DNA of 19,184 nt from an uncultured Clostridia bacterium (GTDB lineage: Bacteria; Bacillota; Clostridia; Oscillospirales; Acutalibacteraceae), in contig CAMFYM010000015.1 of assembly GCA_946002045.1 (NCBI GenBank), positions 1 through 19,184 of the forward strand. Reading direction: 5' to 3'. Position numbers and translations under genes: made by a program. The notes beneath the pieces were generated by a model, which made no database searches, was not told the origin of the DNA, and saw nothing but the letters and a program-made list of their open reading frames with translations. How positions within the stretch are numbered: the stretch's first letter is position 1; each line of letters opens with the position of its first letter. Of this stretch, positions 5,805 through 13,800 are shown piece after piece.

Positions 5805-7172
5805 TTATTCCTCGACAAGTGCCGAAAAAGCATCCCTTACTGTTCTCACAGGAATAATATCCATATTTACTTTTAGTTCCTTGGAAATTGATTTGTAATT
5901 ATGAAACGGAATAATACATTTTTCAAATCCAAGTCTGTGGGCCTCTGCAATGCGTTGCTCGCAATTACTTACAGCTCTTATCTCTCCGGCAAGTCCTACC
6001 TCACCAAAAGCAAGTATCTTATCCCCCACTGCCTTGTCCTTTAGTGACGAAACAAGTGCAAGAGCTACTGTTAAATCTGCAGCAGGCTCATCAAGACGAA
6101 GTCCACCGACTACATTTATATACGCATCCATATTATTGAAGAAGTAGCCTGCTCTTTTTTCAAGAACTGCCAAAAGCATACTCATTCGGTTATAATCAAA
6201 GCCTGTGCTCATTCTTCTTGGAGTACCAAAGCCTGTGGCACAAACAAGACCCTGAACCTCTGCAAGAATAGGTCTTGTCCCCTCCATAACACAAGCAACG
6301 CAGGTACCTGCTGTGTTTTTAGGTCTGCCTGAAATCATCATAAGTGACGGGTTTAAAACTTCTTTTAGTCCCTCTGATGTCATTTCAAATACGCCTATTT
6401 CATTTGTTGAGCCAAACCTGTTTTTAACTCCACGAAGAATTCTGTATGAGTAATTCTTCTCTCCCTCAAAATATAGCACAGTATCAACAATATGCTCCAA
6501 AACCTTTGGACCGGCAATGGCTCCGTCCTTATTTACATGTCCAACTACAATAATCGGTATGCCAAGACCCTTTGCAGTATGCATAAAAATATTTGTGCAC
6601 TCTCTAACCTGTGTTACTGACCCTGCTGATGAGCTGATTTCGTCATAAACCATTGTTTGAATTGAGTCAATAATAACAATATCAGGCTTTTCTGCTTTGA
6701 TTGTACTTACAATAGCAGTAACATTTGTTTGAGGCAAAATAAAAAGATTGTCGGTAGTTACATTTAACCTATTTGCTCTCATTTTAATTTGATTTGCAGA
6801 CTCCTCACCACTGACATAGAGAACCTTCATACTATTGCCTAAATGCTGACAAATCTGCAAAAGTATTGTTGATTTACCAATACCGGGGTCACCACTGATA
6901 AGTACAAGACTGCCTAATACAATACCACCACCGAGAACTCTGTCAAATTCTTTATTGCCTGTTGATATTCTTTTTTCAACATCCTCTGTTATTTGGTTAA
7001 GTGACATTATGGTGCTGACATCAGAAAAAGGATTGGATTTTTCTGCCTTTGATGATGAAATAATCTCTTCGTTCATAGTATTCCACTCACCACATCCGGG
7101 GCATTTACCGTACCATTTTGGTGACTCATATCCACAATCACTGCAAACATAAATTGTTTTATTTTTTGCCAT
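5805..7172 (-). CDS. radA: DNA repair protein RadA/Sms
   Basis: Hexameric RecA-like helicase that processes branched recombination intermediates. The 455 residues are full length and in the usual order: C4 zinc finger (C10, C13, C24, C27 within CSDCGYESPKWYGKCPGC), RecA-type ATPase with Walker A GDPGIGKS (94-101) and Walker B IVIID (165-169), the RadA-specific KNRFG motif (250-254), then the Lon-protease-like C-terminal domain (from about 285; no proteolysis is expected). The start ATG (7172) follows the cwlD stop codon with no gap, and its SD (GAGGAG) lies in the last cwlD codons, so translation is coupled. It ends just before an intrinsic terminator. Confidence 0.97.
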   Translation of the reverse strand: MAKNKTIYVCSDCGYESPKWYGKCPGCGEWNTMNEEIISSSKAEKSNPFSDVSTIMSLNQITEDVEKRISTGNKEFDRVLGGGIVLGSLVLISGDPGIGKSTILLQICQHLGNSMKVLYVSGEESANQIKMRANRLNVTTDNLFILPQTNVTAIVSTIKAEKPDIVIIDSIQTMVYDEISSSAGSVTQVRECTNIFMHTAKGLGIPIIVVGHVNKDGAIAGPKVLEHIVDTVLYFEGEKNYSYRILRGVKNRFGSTNEIGVFEMTSEGLKEVLNPSLMMISGRPKNTAGTCVACVMEGTRPILAEVQGLVCATGFGTPRRMSTGFDYNRMSMLLAVLEKRAGYFFNNMDAYINVVGGLRLDEPAADLTVALALVSSLKDKAVGDKILAFGEVGLAGEIRAVSNCEQRIAEAHRLGFEKCIIPFHNYKSISKELKVNMDIIPVRTVRDAFSALVEE

Positions 7173-7868
7173 TTATAACTCCTCTGTTATGTATTTTGAG
7201 AAACCAAGAACTATTGAAAAAGCAATGTTGCCTTGGTATTCACTATCCTGTAGCTTTCTATTTTCATCATTATTGCTCATAAAGCCACACTCCACCATCA
7301 CTGACGGTACACTCGCCTTATGAAGCAAATAATAGCTGCTGTCTGACTTTTTATTTAGTCGATTATTGTTTGGCTGAATATTTCTCTTGAATATTTCTAA
7401 TATATTATCAGCAATGATTTTGCTATTGTCTGTGTTAGGTGAATACCAAATCTGCATCCCCCACTCTCTTTCATCGGTAAAATGATTTTGATGAATAGAA
7501 ATAAGCGTTGCATTTTCAATAGAGTTTATGTAATCAAGCCTGTTATATAAATCTGAACGATTTTTGTCGTCGTTATCCTTGTAAAAAAGGTAATCTCCGT
7601 CTCTAATTAAAAAGCTGTTAATGCCACTAACCATAGCAAAATCATAAAGCATTAGTGAAATTTTTAAGTTAATATCCTTTTCCTTTGCTCCATCCACACC
7701 GATAGTGCCTGCGTCAAGTCCACCATGACCTGCATCAATTACAAGATTAACTCTGTTTTGATGTCTGTTGTTATTTATAAATACAGTATTATCAATTATT
7801 TGGCTGATACCAAAGCAGGAAACAAAGGTAAATATTAAAACGAATATAGATATAAGTAATCTTTTCAT
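7173..7868 (-). CDS. cwlD: N-acetylmuramoyl-L-alanine amidase, CwlD-like (Amidase_3)
   Basis: Zinc amidase that cleaves the lactyl-peptide bond of peptidoglycan. The short single-domain form is typical of CwlD, which in spore formers removes peptides so that muramic delta-lactam can be made in the cortex. The 231 residues carry an N-terminal signal or anchor helix (about 4-24), then VIDAGHGG (zinc ligand H48), E63 in AKEKDIN, SIHQNHF (zinc ligand H126) and the catalytic glutamate in VMVECGFMSN (E193). B. subtilis CwlD is about the same size and has no cell-wall-binding repeats, as here. The SD is GGTGAT, 4-5 nt from the ATG. First gene of a cwlD-radA unit. A vegetative Amidase_3 enzyme is the alternative. 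Confidence 0.85.
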   Translation of the reverse strand: MKRLLISIFVLIFTFVSCFGISQIIDNTVFINNNRHQNRVNLVIDAGHGGLDAGTIGVDGAKEKDINLKISLMLYDFAMVSGINSFLIRDGDYLFYKDNDDKNRSDLYNRLDYINSIENATLISIHQNHFTDEREWGMQIWYSPNTDNSKIIADNILEIFKRNIQPNNNRLNKKSDSSYYLLHKASVPSVMVECGFMSNNDENRKLQDSEYQGNIAFSIVLGFSKYITEEL

Positions 7869-7896
7869 ATAATCACCAGTATATATCTATGTTGTA

Positions 7897-7925
7897 ATTA
7901 TAACTTATTATACTAAAACTATCAA
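7897..7925 (-). promoter_or_regulatory. Candidate sigma-A promoter of cwlD-radA
   Basis: On the minus strand TTGATA (7925-7920), a 17-nt spacer and a perfect TATAAT (7902-7897). Expected start is near 7890, 22 nt before the cwlD ATG. A vegetative-type promoter fits radA, the second gene. I did not recognise a sigma-E or sigma-G site. Confidence 0.6.
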
Positions 7926-7932
7926 GGCATTA

Positions 7933-7961
7933 TTGCTTTTTTGCCGATATAGAGATATAAT
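7933..7961 (+). promoter_or_regulatory. Candidate promoter of the D-2-hydroxyacid dehydrogenase gene
   Basis: TTGCTT (7933-7938), 17-nt spacer, perfect TATAAT (7956-7961). Expected start is near 7968, 22 nt before the ATG. It is back to back with the cwlD promoter, the two -35 boxes being only 7 bp apart, so a shared regulator could act on both. Confidence 0.5.
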
Positions 7962-7989
7962 AGGTACATAAATTCTTGGAGTGATAAAT

Positions 7990-8952
7990 ATGAAAATTGT
8001 AAATCTTGACGGCTACACGCTTAATCCCGGCGATTTGTCTTGGCAAAACATCGAAAAGCTTGGTGATTATACTGTTTATGACAGAACATCACCGGATAAA
8101 ATTATAGAAAGAGCAAAGGGTGCAAATATTCTTTTTGTTAACAAAACTGTGATTACAAGAGAAATTCTTGATGCGCTTTCACCCGAGCTGGAATATATAG
8201 GCCTTCAATCAACCGGATATAATGTTGTTGATTGCGATTATGCAAAAAAGCTTGGTATTACTGTTTGTAATATCCCCTCCTATTCAACAGGCGCAGTTGC
8301 ACAGCTTGTATTTTCATTTATTTTACAAATTACTAATAAGGTTAGTATGCACTCACAGGCAGTTATGGACGGTGAGTGGTGCTCCTGCCCTGATTTCTGC
8401 TTTTGGAAGGCTCCTTTAACTGAACTTTACAATAAAACAATAGGTATTATTGGCTTTGGCTCTATTGGCAGACAGGTTGCAAGGATTGCTGAATCCTTTG
8501 ACATGAAGGTTCTTGCGTATTCACCAAGACCAAAGGATAAGGGAGAATTGAAAACAGTAGAATTTGTTGATATTGATACCTTAATATCTAATAGTGATAT
8601 TATTACCTGTCATTGCCCGTTAACTCCGGAAACAACAGGCTTGATCAACAAAAGAACAATATCAAAAATGAAGAAGTCTGCAATATTTATTAACACATCA
8701 AGAGGCCCTGTTGTTGATGAGCAGGCTCTGGCAGATGCGCTTAATAACGGTGATATTGCAGCGGCAGGATTAGATGTATTAAAGGTAGAGCCTGCAAGGA
8801 AGGATAATCCCCTGCTCACAGCAAAAAACTGTTATATTACACCACATATTGCCTGGGCGGCTAAAGAAACAAGAGCAAGATTGTTATCTATTCTTGAGGA
8901 TAATCTAAAGGCATATTTAGACGGAACTCCACAAAATGTTGTAAACAAGTAA
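7990..8952 (+). CDS. D-2-hydroxyacid dehydrogenase (glycerate dehydrogenase/hydroxypyruvate reductase-like)
   Basis: NAD(P)-dependent oxidoreductase interconverting 2-oxoacids and D-2-hydroxyacids; the exact substrate cannot be read from sequence. The 320 residues have the bipartite fold. The nucleotide-binding motif is GFGSIG (155-160), and the catalytic triad is R238 (NTSRGPVVDEQ), E267 (KVEP) and H286 (ITPHIAWA). The opening MKIVNLDGYTLNPGDLSW is typical of clostridial proteins annotated as glycerate dehydrogenase. I chose ATG 7990, which has GGAG at 7978-7981 with 8-nt spacing. An in-frame GTG at 7981 overlaps that SD and is unlikely. Single gene with its own promoter; the tRNA unit follows 75 nt later. 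Confidence 0.92.
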   Translation: MKIVNLDGYTLNPGDLSWQNIEKLGDYTVYDRTSPDKIIERAKGANILFVNKTVITREILDALSPELEYIGLQSTGYNVVDCDYAKKLGITVCNIPSYSTGAVAQLVFSFILQITNKVSMHSQAVMDGEWCSCPDFCFWKAPLTELYNKTIGIIGFGSIGRQVARIAESFDMKVLAYSPRPKDKGELKTVEFVDIDTLISNSDIITCHCPLTPETTGLINKRTISKMKKSAIFINTSRGPVVDEQALADALNNGDIAAAGLDVLKVEPARKDNPLLTAKNCYITPHIAWAAKETRARLLSILEDNLKAYLDGTPQNVVNK

Positions 8953-8987
8953 ATTTTGTAATTTTAAGGTCAAATTTCAAAAAAGTA

Positions 8988-9016
8988 TTGACTTTGCGCT
9001 AAAAATCTATTATCAT
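8988..9016 (+). promoter_or_regulatory. Promoter of the tRNA-Leu pair
   Basis: TTGACT (8988-8993), 17-nt spacer, TATCAT (9011-9016), each one mismatch from consensus. Expected start is near 9023, only about 4 nt before the first mature tRNA nucleotide, as usual for short tRNA leaders. Confidence 0.7.
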
Positions 9017-9026
9017 ATCACAGTAC

Positions 9027-9113
9027 GCTGGTGTGGCGAAATAGGCAGACGCAAGGGACTTAAAATCCCTCGGTAGCAATACCGTACCGGTTCAAGTCCG
9101 GTCACCAGCACCA
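9027..9113 (+). tRNA. tRNA-Leu(UAA)
   Basis: Class II tRNA with a long variable arm. Acceptor stem GCTGGTG (9027-9033) pairs with CACCAGC (9103-9109), followed by encoded ACCA (9110-9113). Anticodon stem AGGGA/TCCCT encloses loop CTTAAAA with anticodon TAA at 9061-9063, and the T arm contains GGTTCAAGTCC. It reads UUA, and UUG by wobble. Confidence 0.97.
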
Positions 9114-9118
9114 TCATT

Positions 9119-9205
9119 GCCGGCGTGATGGAATTGGCAGACGTGCTGGACTCAAAATCCAGTCCTGGCAACAGGGTGCGGGTTCGACCCCCGCCGCCGG
9201 CACCA
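9119..9205 (+). tRNA. tRNA-Leu(CAA)
   Basis: Class II tRNA. Acceptor stem GCCGGCG (9119-9125) pairs with CGCCGGC (9195-9201), followed by encoded ACCA (9202-9205). Anticodon stem CTGGA/TCCAG encloses loop CTCAAAA with anticodon CAA at 9153-9155, and the T arm contains GGGTTCGACCC. It reads UUG. It lies 5 nt after tRNA-Leu(UAA), so both are processed from one transcript. Confidence 0.97.
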
Positions 9206-9224
9206 AAATTTAAGAATATATTAC

Positions 9225-9256
9225 AAAACAGCAGTTTTAATTAACTGCTGTTTTTT
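9225..9256 (+). terminator. Terminator of the tRNA unit, shared with the end of spoIIR
   Basis: Arms AAAACAGCAGTT (9225-9236) and AACTGCTGTTTT (9243-9254) form a 12-bp stem with a 6-nt loop, ending in a six-T run (9251-9256). It also works on the minus strand, followed there by a weaker TTTTG tail. The spoIIR stop codon (9239-9237) lies in the loop, and the last spoIIR codons form one arm. Confidence 0.85.
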
Positions 9257-9833
9257 GCTTGCTTTTTATTGTTTCTATTATTTCAATAATCTTAAATTTT
9301 GGTGTATATCCATCAGTAATAAGCTCAATTTCATCTTCAGTCAAATAGTCACCCATTGATTTTGTGCAGGCGTAAAGACAAACTGATGGAAAAACAATAC
9401 ACCACCAATTATGACCATTCCCCTTCCCTATTTCAATTTTAATAGAATTATACACTCCAGCCGGTAAAGTAAAATCATCATAAACCCTTGTTTTGAAAAA
9501 TTCTTTAGTAACAGTAACATTTGCATCATAGGTAAATCCATTAGCCTTGATACAATCATTGCAAATTTTCTCTAAGTATTCAATGTTTGTATTTGCTATT
9601 TCAATATTTTCCTCAAGAGTATCTGCTGTGAATAAATCTCTTGTATTTTCTAAAAAGTAATCCTTGATTTTTAGCTTTAAGTCTTGGTCCTCAGTTGAAT
9701 CCGAATTAGCAATAATATGCAGACGAAGCACCTTGTTGCTTATGCTTTCGGATGTCGCTACAACAGGCTGAATGATACTGAATATAAGTGTAAATATTAA
9801 GAACAGTGGAATAAAAATACTTTTAATTTTCAT
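9237..9833 (-). CDS. spoIIR: Stage II sporulation protein R (SpoIIR)
   Basis: Secreted forespore signal protein that triggers SpoIIGA-dependent cleavage of pro-sigma-E in the mother cell. The 198 residues begin with a signal peptide (basic MKIK, hydrophobic 6-26). They carry the family hallmarks SNKVLRLHIIANSDSTEDQ (32-50, the most conserved block), TLPAGVYNSIKIEIG (122-136) and GHNWWCIVFPSVC (140-152). Length is near the family norm. Only AGG (9844-9842), 8 nt from the ATG, is well placed as SD; a better GGAGAGG lies farther out, and both fall in a hairpin (9840-9871). B. subtilis spoIIR uses sigma-F; I did not find a convincing sigma-F site here, only a weak sigma-A-like TTGCAA/TATAAA pair (9900-9871). 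Confidence 0.93.
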   Translation of the reverse strand: MKIKSIFIPLFLIFTLIFSIIQPVVATSESISNKVLRLHIIANSDSTEDQDLKLKIKDYFLENTRDLFTADTLEENIEIANTNIEYLEKICNDCIKANGFTYDANVTVTKEFFKTRVYDDFTLPAGVYNSIKIEIGKGNGHNWWCIVFPSVCLYACTKSMGDYLTEDEIELITDGYTPKFKIIEIIETIKSKQKTAVN

Positions 9834-9839
9834 TAAAAT

Positions 9840-9871
9840 AACCTGCCTCTCCCTTTAAGGATTGGCAGGTT
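9840..9871. other. Hairpin between yigZ and spoIIR covering the spoIIR SD
   Basis: Arms AACCTGCC (9840-9847) and GGCAGGTT (9864-9871) form an 8-bp perfect stem with a 16-nt loop that can partly pair again (TCC with GGG). In the minus-strand transcript the 3' arm contains the AGG that is the best-placed spoIIR SD. No U-run follows on that strand, so it is a poor minus-strand terminator. On the plus strand TTTTATAATT follows, but no plus-strand gene ends here. Confidence 0.5.
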
Positions 9872-9880
9872 TTATAATTA

Positions 9881-10507
9881 TTATTCACTTACCTTTGCAA
9901 ATTTTTCACCTATTTCGGTTAAAAAATATTTGCCGTTGCTTTGTTGAGTGAGCTTATCCTGTAATTGAGTAACTAAAGCTTCCTTAATACTAATGGTAAT
10001 ATTTACTGTATCGGCAAATTCACTGCTTTCAATATTTGCATTAAATTCCTTGAAAATAGTATTCAATCTGTCATAAAAGCTATAATCAACAGATACGGAA
10101 AGAATTTTGCAGGGCGCCATTGTAATTATCTTACCTGCCTCAACTGCAATTTTAGAGCCGTGAGAATAGGCTCTTATCAGCCCTCCGGCACCTAAAAGAA
10201 CTCCACCAAAATATCGTGTTACCACAACACAGACATCTACAAGACCTTCCTTTAGTAAAACATCAAGCACAGGAACTCCGGCAGTGCCACTTGGCTCACC
10301 GTCATCAGATGAACGCTGAATATTATTGTCCCTTAACACATAGGCAGATACATTGTGTGTTGCGTCCCAATGGCGTGACTTAATCATATTTATGAAGTCG
10401 ATTGCCTCCTGCTGTGTTTTAACAGGCTTTACATAACCGATAAATCTGGACTTTTTTTCCACAAACTCATCGCTGCTTTCATATTCAACAGTACGATACT
10501 CTTTCAT
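9881..10507 (-). CDS. yigZ: YigZ/IMPACT family protein
   Basis: Conserved protein of the YigZ/IMPACT family (UPF0029, N-terminal ribosomal-S5-like fold); its biochemical role in bacteria is unsettled. The 208 residues have the family signature RSSDDGEPSGTAGVPVLDVL (65-84) and TRYFGGVLLGAGGLIRAY (97-114), plus the C-terminal YigZ domain. I start at ATG 10507 (MKEYRTVEYES), which gives the usual family length and has SD GGTGAT. A longer in-frame ATG at 10558 would put a hydrophobic, unrelated N-terminus through the rpmE terminator and is rejected. The terminator (10520-10548) ends 4 nt before the SD, so expression depends on read-through or an unseen promoter. Confidence 0.9.
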   Translation of the reverse strand: MKEYRTVEYESSDEFVEKKSRFIGYVKPVKTQQEAIDFINMIKSRHWDATHNVSAYVLRDNNIQRSSDDGEPSGTAGVPVLDVLLKEGLVDVCVVVTRYFGGVLLGAGGLIRAYSHGSKIAVEAGKIITMAPCKILSVSVDYSFYDRLNTIFKEFNANIESSEFADTVNITISIKEALVTQLQDKLTQQSNGKYFLTEIGEKFAKVSE

Positions 10508-10519
10508 ATAATCACCAAT

Positions 10520-10548
10520 AAAAAAGGCAACGATAAAATACCGCTGCC
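10520..10548 (-). terminator. Intrinsic terminator after rpmE
   Basis: On the minus strand GGCAGCG (10548-10542) pairs with CGTTGCC (10532-10526) through one G-U wobble. The stem extends inward (G-U, U-A, A-U) to a 3-nt loop, and a run of five T (10525-10521) follows. It begins 18 nt after the rpmE stop and finishes 4 nt before the yigZ SD. Confidence 0.75.
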
Positions 10549-10566
10549 CAATTAACAAATTACAGA

Positions 10567-10770
10567 TTAGCCTTTTCTTGCATATCTCTTATTGAATCTG
10601 TCAACTCGTCCACCTGTATCAACAAGCTTCTGCTTACCTGTGAAGAATGGATGACACTTTGAGCAGATATCAACTTTCATTTCACTTTTTGTGCTCTTTG
10701 TTTCGTAGGTAGCACCACAAGCACACTTAACAGTGCAAGTATCATAATTTGGATGAATACCGTCTTTCAT
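10567..10770 (-). CDS. rpmE: Ribosomal protein bL31, zinc-binding form
   Basis: Component of the 50S subunit. The 67 residues begin MKDGIHPNY. They hold the full zinc set of the C+ (RpmE, not YkgM/RpmE2) form, C16, C18, C36 and C39, in KCACGATYETKST and DICSKCHPFF. The basic end VDRFNKRYARKG closes the protein. The SD is GAGGTGA about 7 nt from the ATG. It is separated from addA by 82 bp, where AT-rich sequence includes a TATAAT (10832-10827, minus) without a good -35; a promoter of its own is likely for a ribosomal gene but not demonstrated. A terminator follows. Confidence 0.97.
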   Translation of the reverse strand: MKDGIHPNYDTCTVKCACGATYETKSTKSEMKVDICSKCHPFFTGKQKLVDTGGRVDRFNKRYARKG

Positions 10771-10852
10771 TTACTTTCACCTCTTTACAAGTAATCTCAT
10801 TATGCCTTGATATATTAACACAAGATATTATAAAATGCAAGTGTTTTTTTAA

Positions 10853-13800
10853 TTATTTATAGCAACAAACCTTATTTAAAGAAAATGAATATAAAATTGC
10901 TTGCTTAACATCCTTCTTTAATGTCTTTGACACAGCGTCCTTATAGAACATTATTTGCTTTTTGTATTTTTCAAGGAGCTCGGACTCGTCCTTAACATAG
11001 TCTGTTTTATAGTCAACTAAAACTAATCCGTCATCCTCCTCAAAAACACAGTCAGCAATACCCTGAACAAGTATATTCTCATCACTGTCAACATCATAAA
11101 CTTGATTTGCTTTAACAAATGATGACACCTTAATTTCACGGTAAATATTATTTGACGCAATCATTTTATTATAAAGCTCACTGTTGAAAAACGATTTTAG
11201 CTTATCTTTATCAAGACTTTCTGCCTGAGCAGATGTAATAAATCCACTATCAACAAGTCGGACTATTTCTGCATCTAAATTTGCTTTTGCATCATTAAAG
11301 GAGCAATGCTGCATAAAGCAGTGCATCGCCGTTCCTCTTTGTGCAGGAGTTAAGCCTGCTTTGTTCATAAATGATGGCTTGCTTGATGTAATATACTCAA
11401 ATCCCCTGTCAACACTGTCCAAGGTTGATGCTGTAAGCTTTGCTGAAATATTTTGTAAATTACAGCCTTCATAGCTAAAATCTAATTTATTCTTGATTTG
11501 CTTAATAATTTCTTCATTAGCAGGAACAAAATCAGTTATTTTACTATCACTGCTTAACATAATTTCGTCCTTGATTTCTATATCTAAATCAAAGTCAGTT
11601 ACCTGTGGCTTAATATCCCTATCAATAAAGTCACGCAGTACCTTGCCCTGTGGATGCAGTAAACTGCAAAGAAGAAAGAGCTCAGCATCTGAATTTCTCT
11701 TTTTCAGCATATAAGGAGAAATATGCTCATCAATAATGCAGGAGGAAAGCTTTTTGATTTTACTTTCCAAATTATCACAGGTAATAAATGTAATAAACTG
11801 CTCCTTTGCTCTTGTTAATGCAACATAAAGAACTCTAAGATTTTCACTCATAAGCTCAATAGTGTTTTTGTCCTTAATAACAGCGTAAGGGATGGTTTTA
11901 TATTGATACAGACTTTCTTCATTATGACATTTAATGCCTAATCCTAAATGAGTATTAAGCAGTAATTTGTCGTACAAATCAGATTTATTATATTGCCTGT
12001 TAGTACCTGCATAAATGCATACAGGGAATTCAAGTCCCTTTGAATGATGAACAGACATAATGGTTACAGCGTCCTCGTTACCGACAGAAAGCTTTGCTGA
12101 TTCAACATTTTTATCAGTTGCAATAATCTTGTCAATATACCTGACAAATGCAGTTAATCCCACATTAACGCCGTTGTCAAAATTATTTGCAAATGAAATA
12201 AGCTTTAATATATTCTGGTACCTTTGCTCGCCGTTACCCATTGCGTTAATGTATGCTACAAGACCCTTATCGTCAACTAAATATCTGATAAAGCCTGCAA
12301 CAGACATAGTAACACTGATTTTTCTTAATGCAGATATATCATTTAAAAATTCTATAACCCTTTGATTTTTTGAACTGAACACAGACTTATGTAAGCTTGA
12401 GCTCTTGGATTCAATTTTAATTTCTGCCATATCCCGAGGAGTAAAACCGTATAACGGTGACATCATTGTTGATAATAACGGTATATCCTGAGTCGGATTA
12501 TCTATTGTTCTAAGCAATGACATCAACATTTTAATCTCTTGATTATCAAAAAGGTTAGTAGAATTGTCGCAGATTACAGGAATACCGTAATCAGTTAATA
12601 CCTCGGAATAGTTATTTATATGATTTTTAAGACTGCGAATTAAAATAACAAAATCACCATATCTAATATCACGATATGTTTCTCCGTCCTTGATTTGCTC
12701 CTTGGAGTTAATCTTGTTAATAATTGTTTGAGCAATATAGGTAGCCTCTAATTTATCTGTGTCCTCGCCTTTAACACCGTTTAGTATTTTTATTTGTGCA
12801 CTTGGAATCGGGGTGTCTTTGTATTCTGCACCACAATTTAAAAATTCCTCACTATTATAATCAAGCTCCCCTATTTCCTCACTCATAATGTTTGAAAAAA
12901 TGAAATTAACAAATGAGCAAATACCCTTTCTGCTTCTGAAATTTCTATCAAGAATTATTTTAGAATATGCCTCGTTATCAAATTCGTTATAAGGCAAATA
13001 CTCCTTTTTCTTTTGATTAAATATATGTGGCATAGCTAATCTAAAGCGATAAATGCTTTGCTTAATATCTCCTACGGCAAAAAGATTTTTACCGTTAGAT
13101 AGGTATTTGTAAAGCAAATCCTGTGCCTCATTTGTGTCCTGATACTCGTCAACAAGAATTTCATAAAAGCTGCTTGATAGATTATCAGCTAAATCGGTTT
13201 TTATAATCTCATCCTTTTCGTTGAGCTTAAACAACAAATCAATGGCAAAATGCTCTGTGTCGGAAAAAGAAAACGAATTTCTTTCTCTTTTTTCAAGCAT
13301 AATTCTTTTGTCACATTCCTTAACAATTTCTGATAATGAGCAAAGAATTTCCGTCAGCTCGGTCATATCATTTTTGTATTCATCTTGGTCGCTGACAAAA
13401 AACGACGGAATTTCCTTTGTTAGAATACCCTTGTATATCTCTCTGTTGTTCTTAATTAAAACTGCAATGCTGCTGTCGATTTTTGTGGTTGGAGGCAAAG
13501 ATGAAAATTTTGCTTCTCGTTCATAAACAAGATCATTCCATGACTTTTTGTATGCATTTTCAAATCTTGTAAATTCTGTCAAATCATTATCAAATAAATC
13601 ATTGAATTTTGCATTCAGCTTTTCGTCCTCAAATTTTACAAGTGCTCTGTTTTCCTCAATTAGCTTTTTACCTAAATCTAATAGCTTTTTCAACTGAACA
13701 TTGATATATTCGTACCAAATAGTTTTAGTAAACTCAATATCAGGTGAATAGCTGCTGATAGCTCTATCAAGCCACTTGTAAGGAAACGGCTGAGCGTATA

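Noticed and set aside
7981..7989. GTG start at 7981 for the D-2-hydroxyacid dehydrogenase
   Set aside because: The GTG overlaps the SD GGAG (7978-7981); ATG 7990 has ideal spacing.
10508..10558. N-terminal extension of yigZ from ATG 10558
   Set aside because: The extension (MLIGQRYFIVAFFIGDY) is translated from the rpmE terminator stem and poly-U. The ATG at 10507 has an SD and gives the family length.
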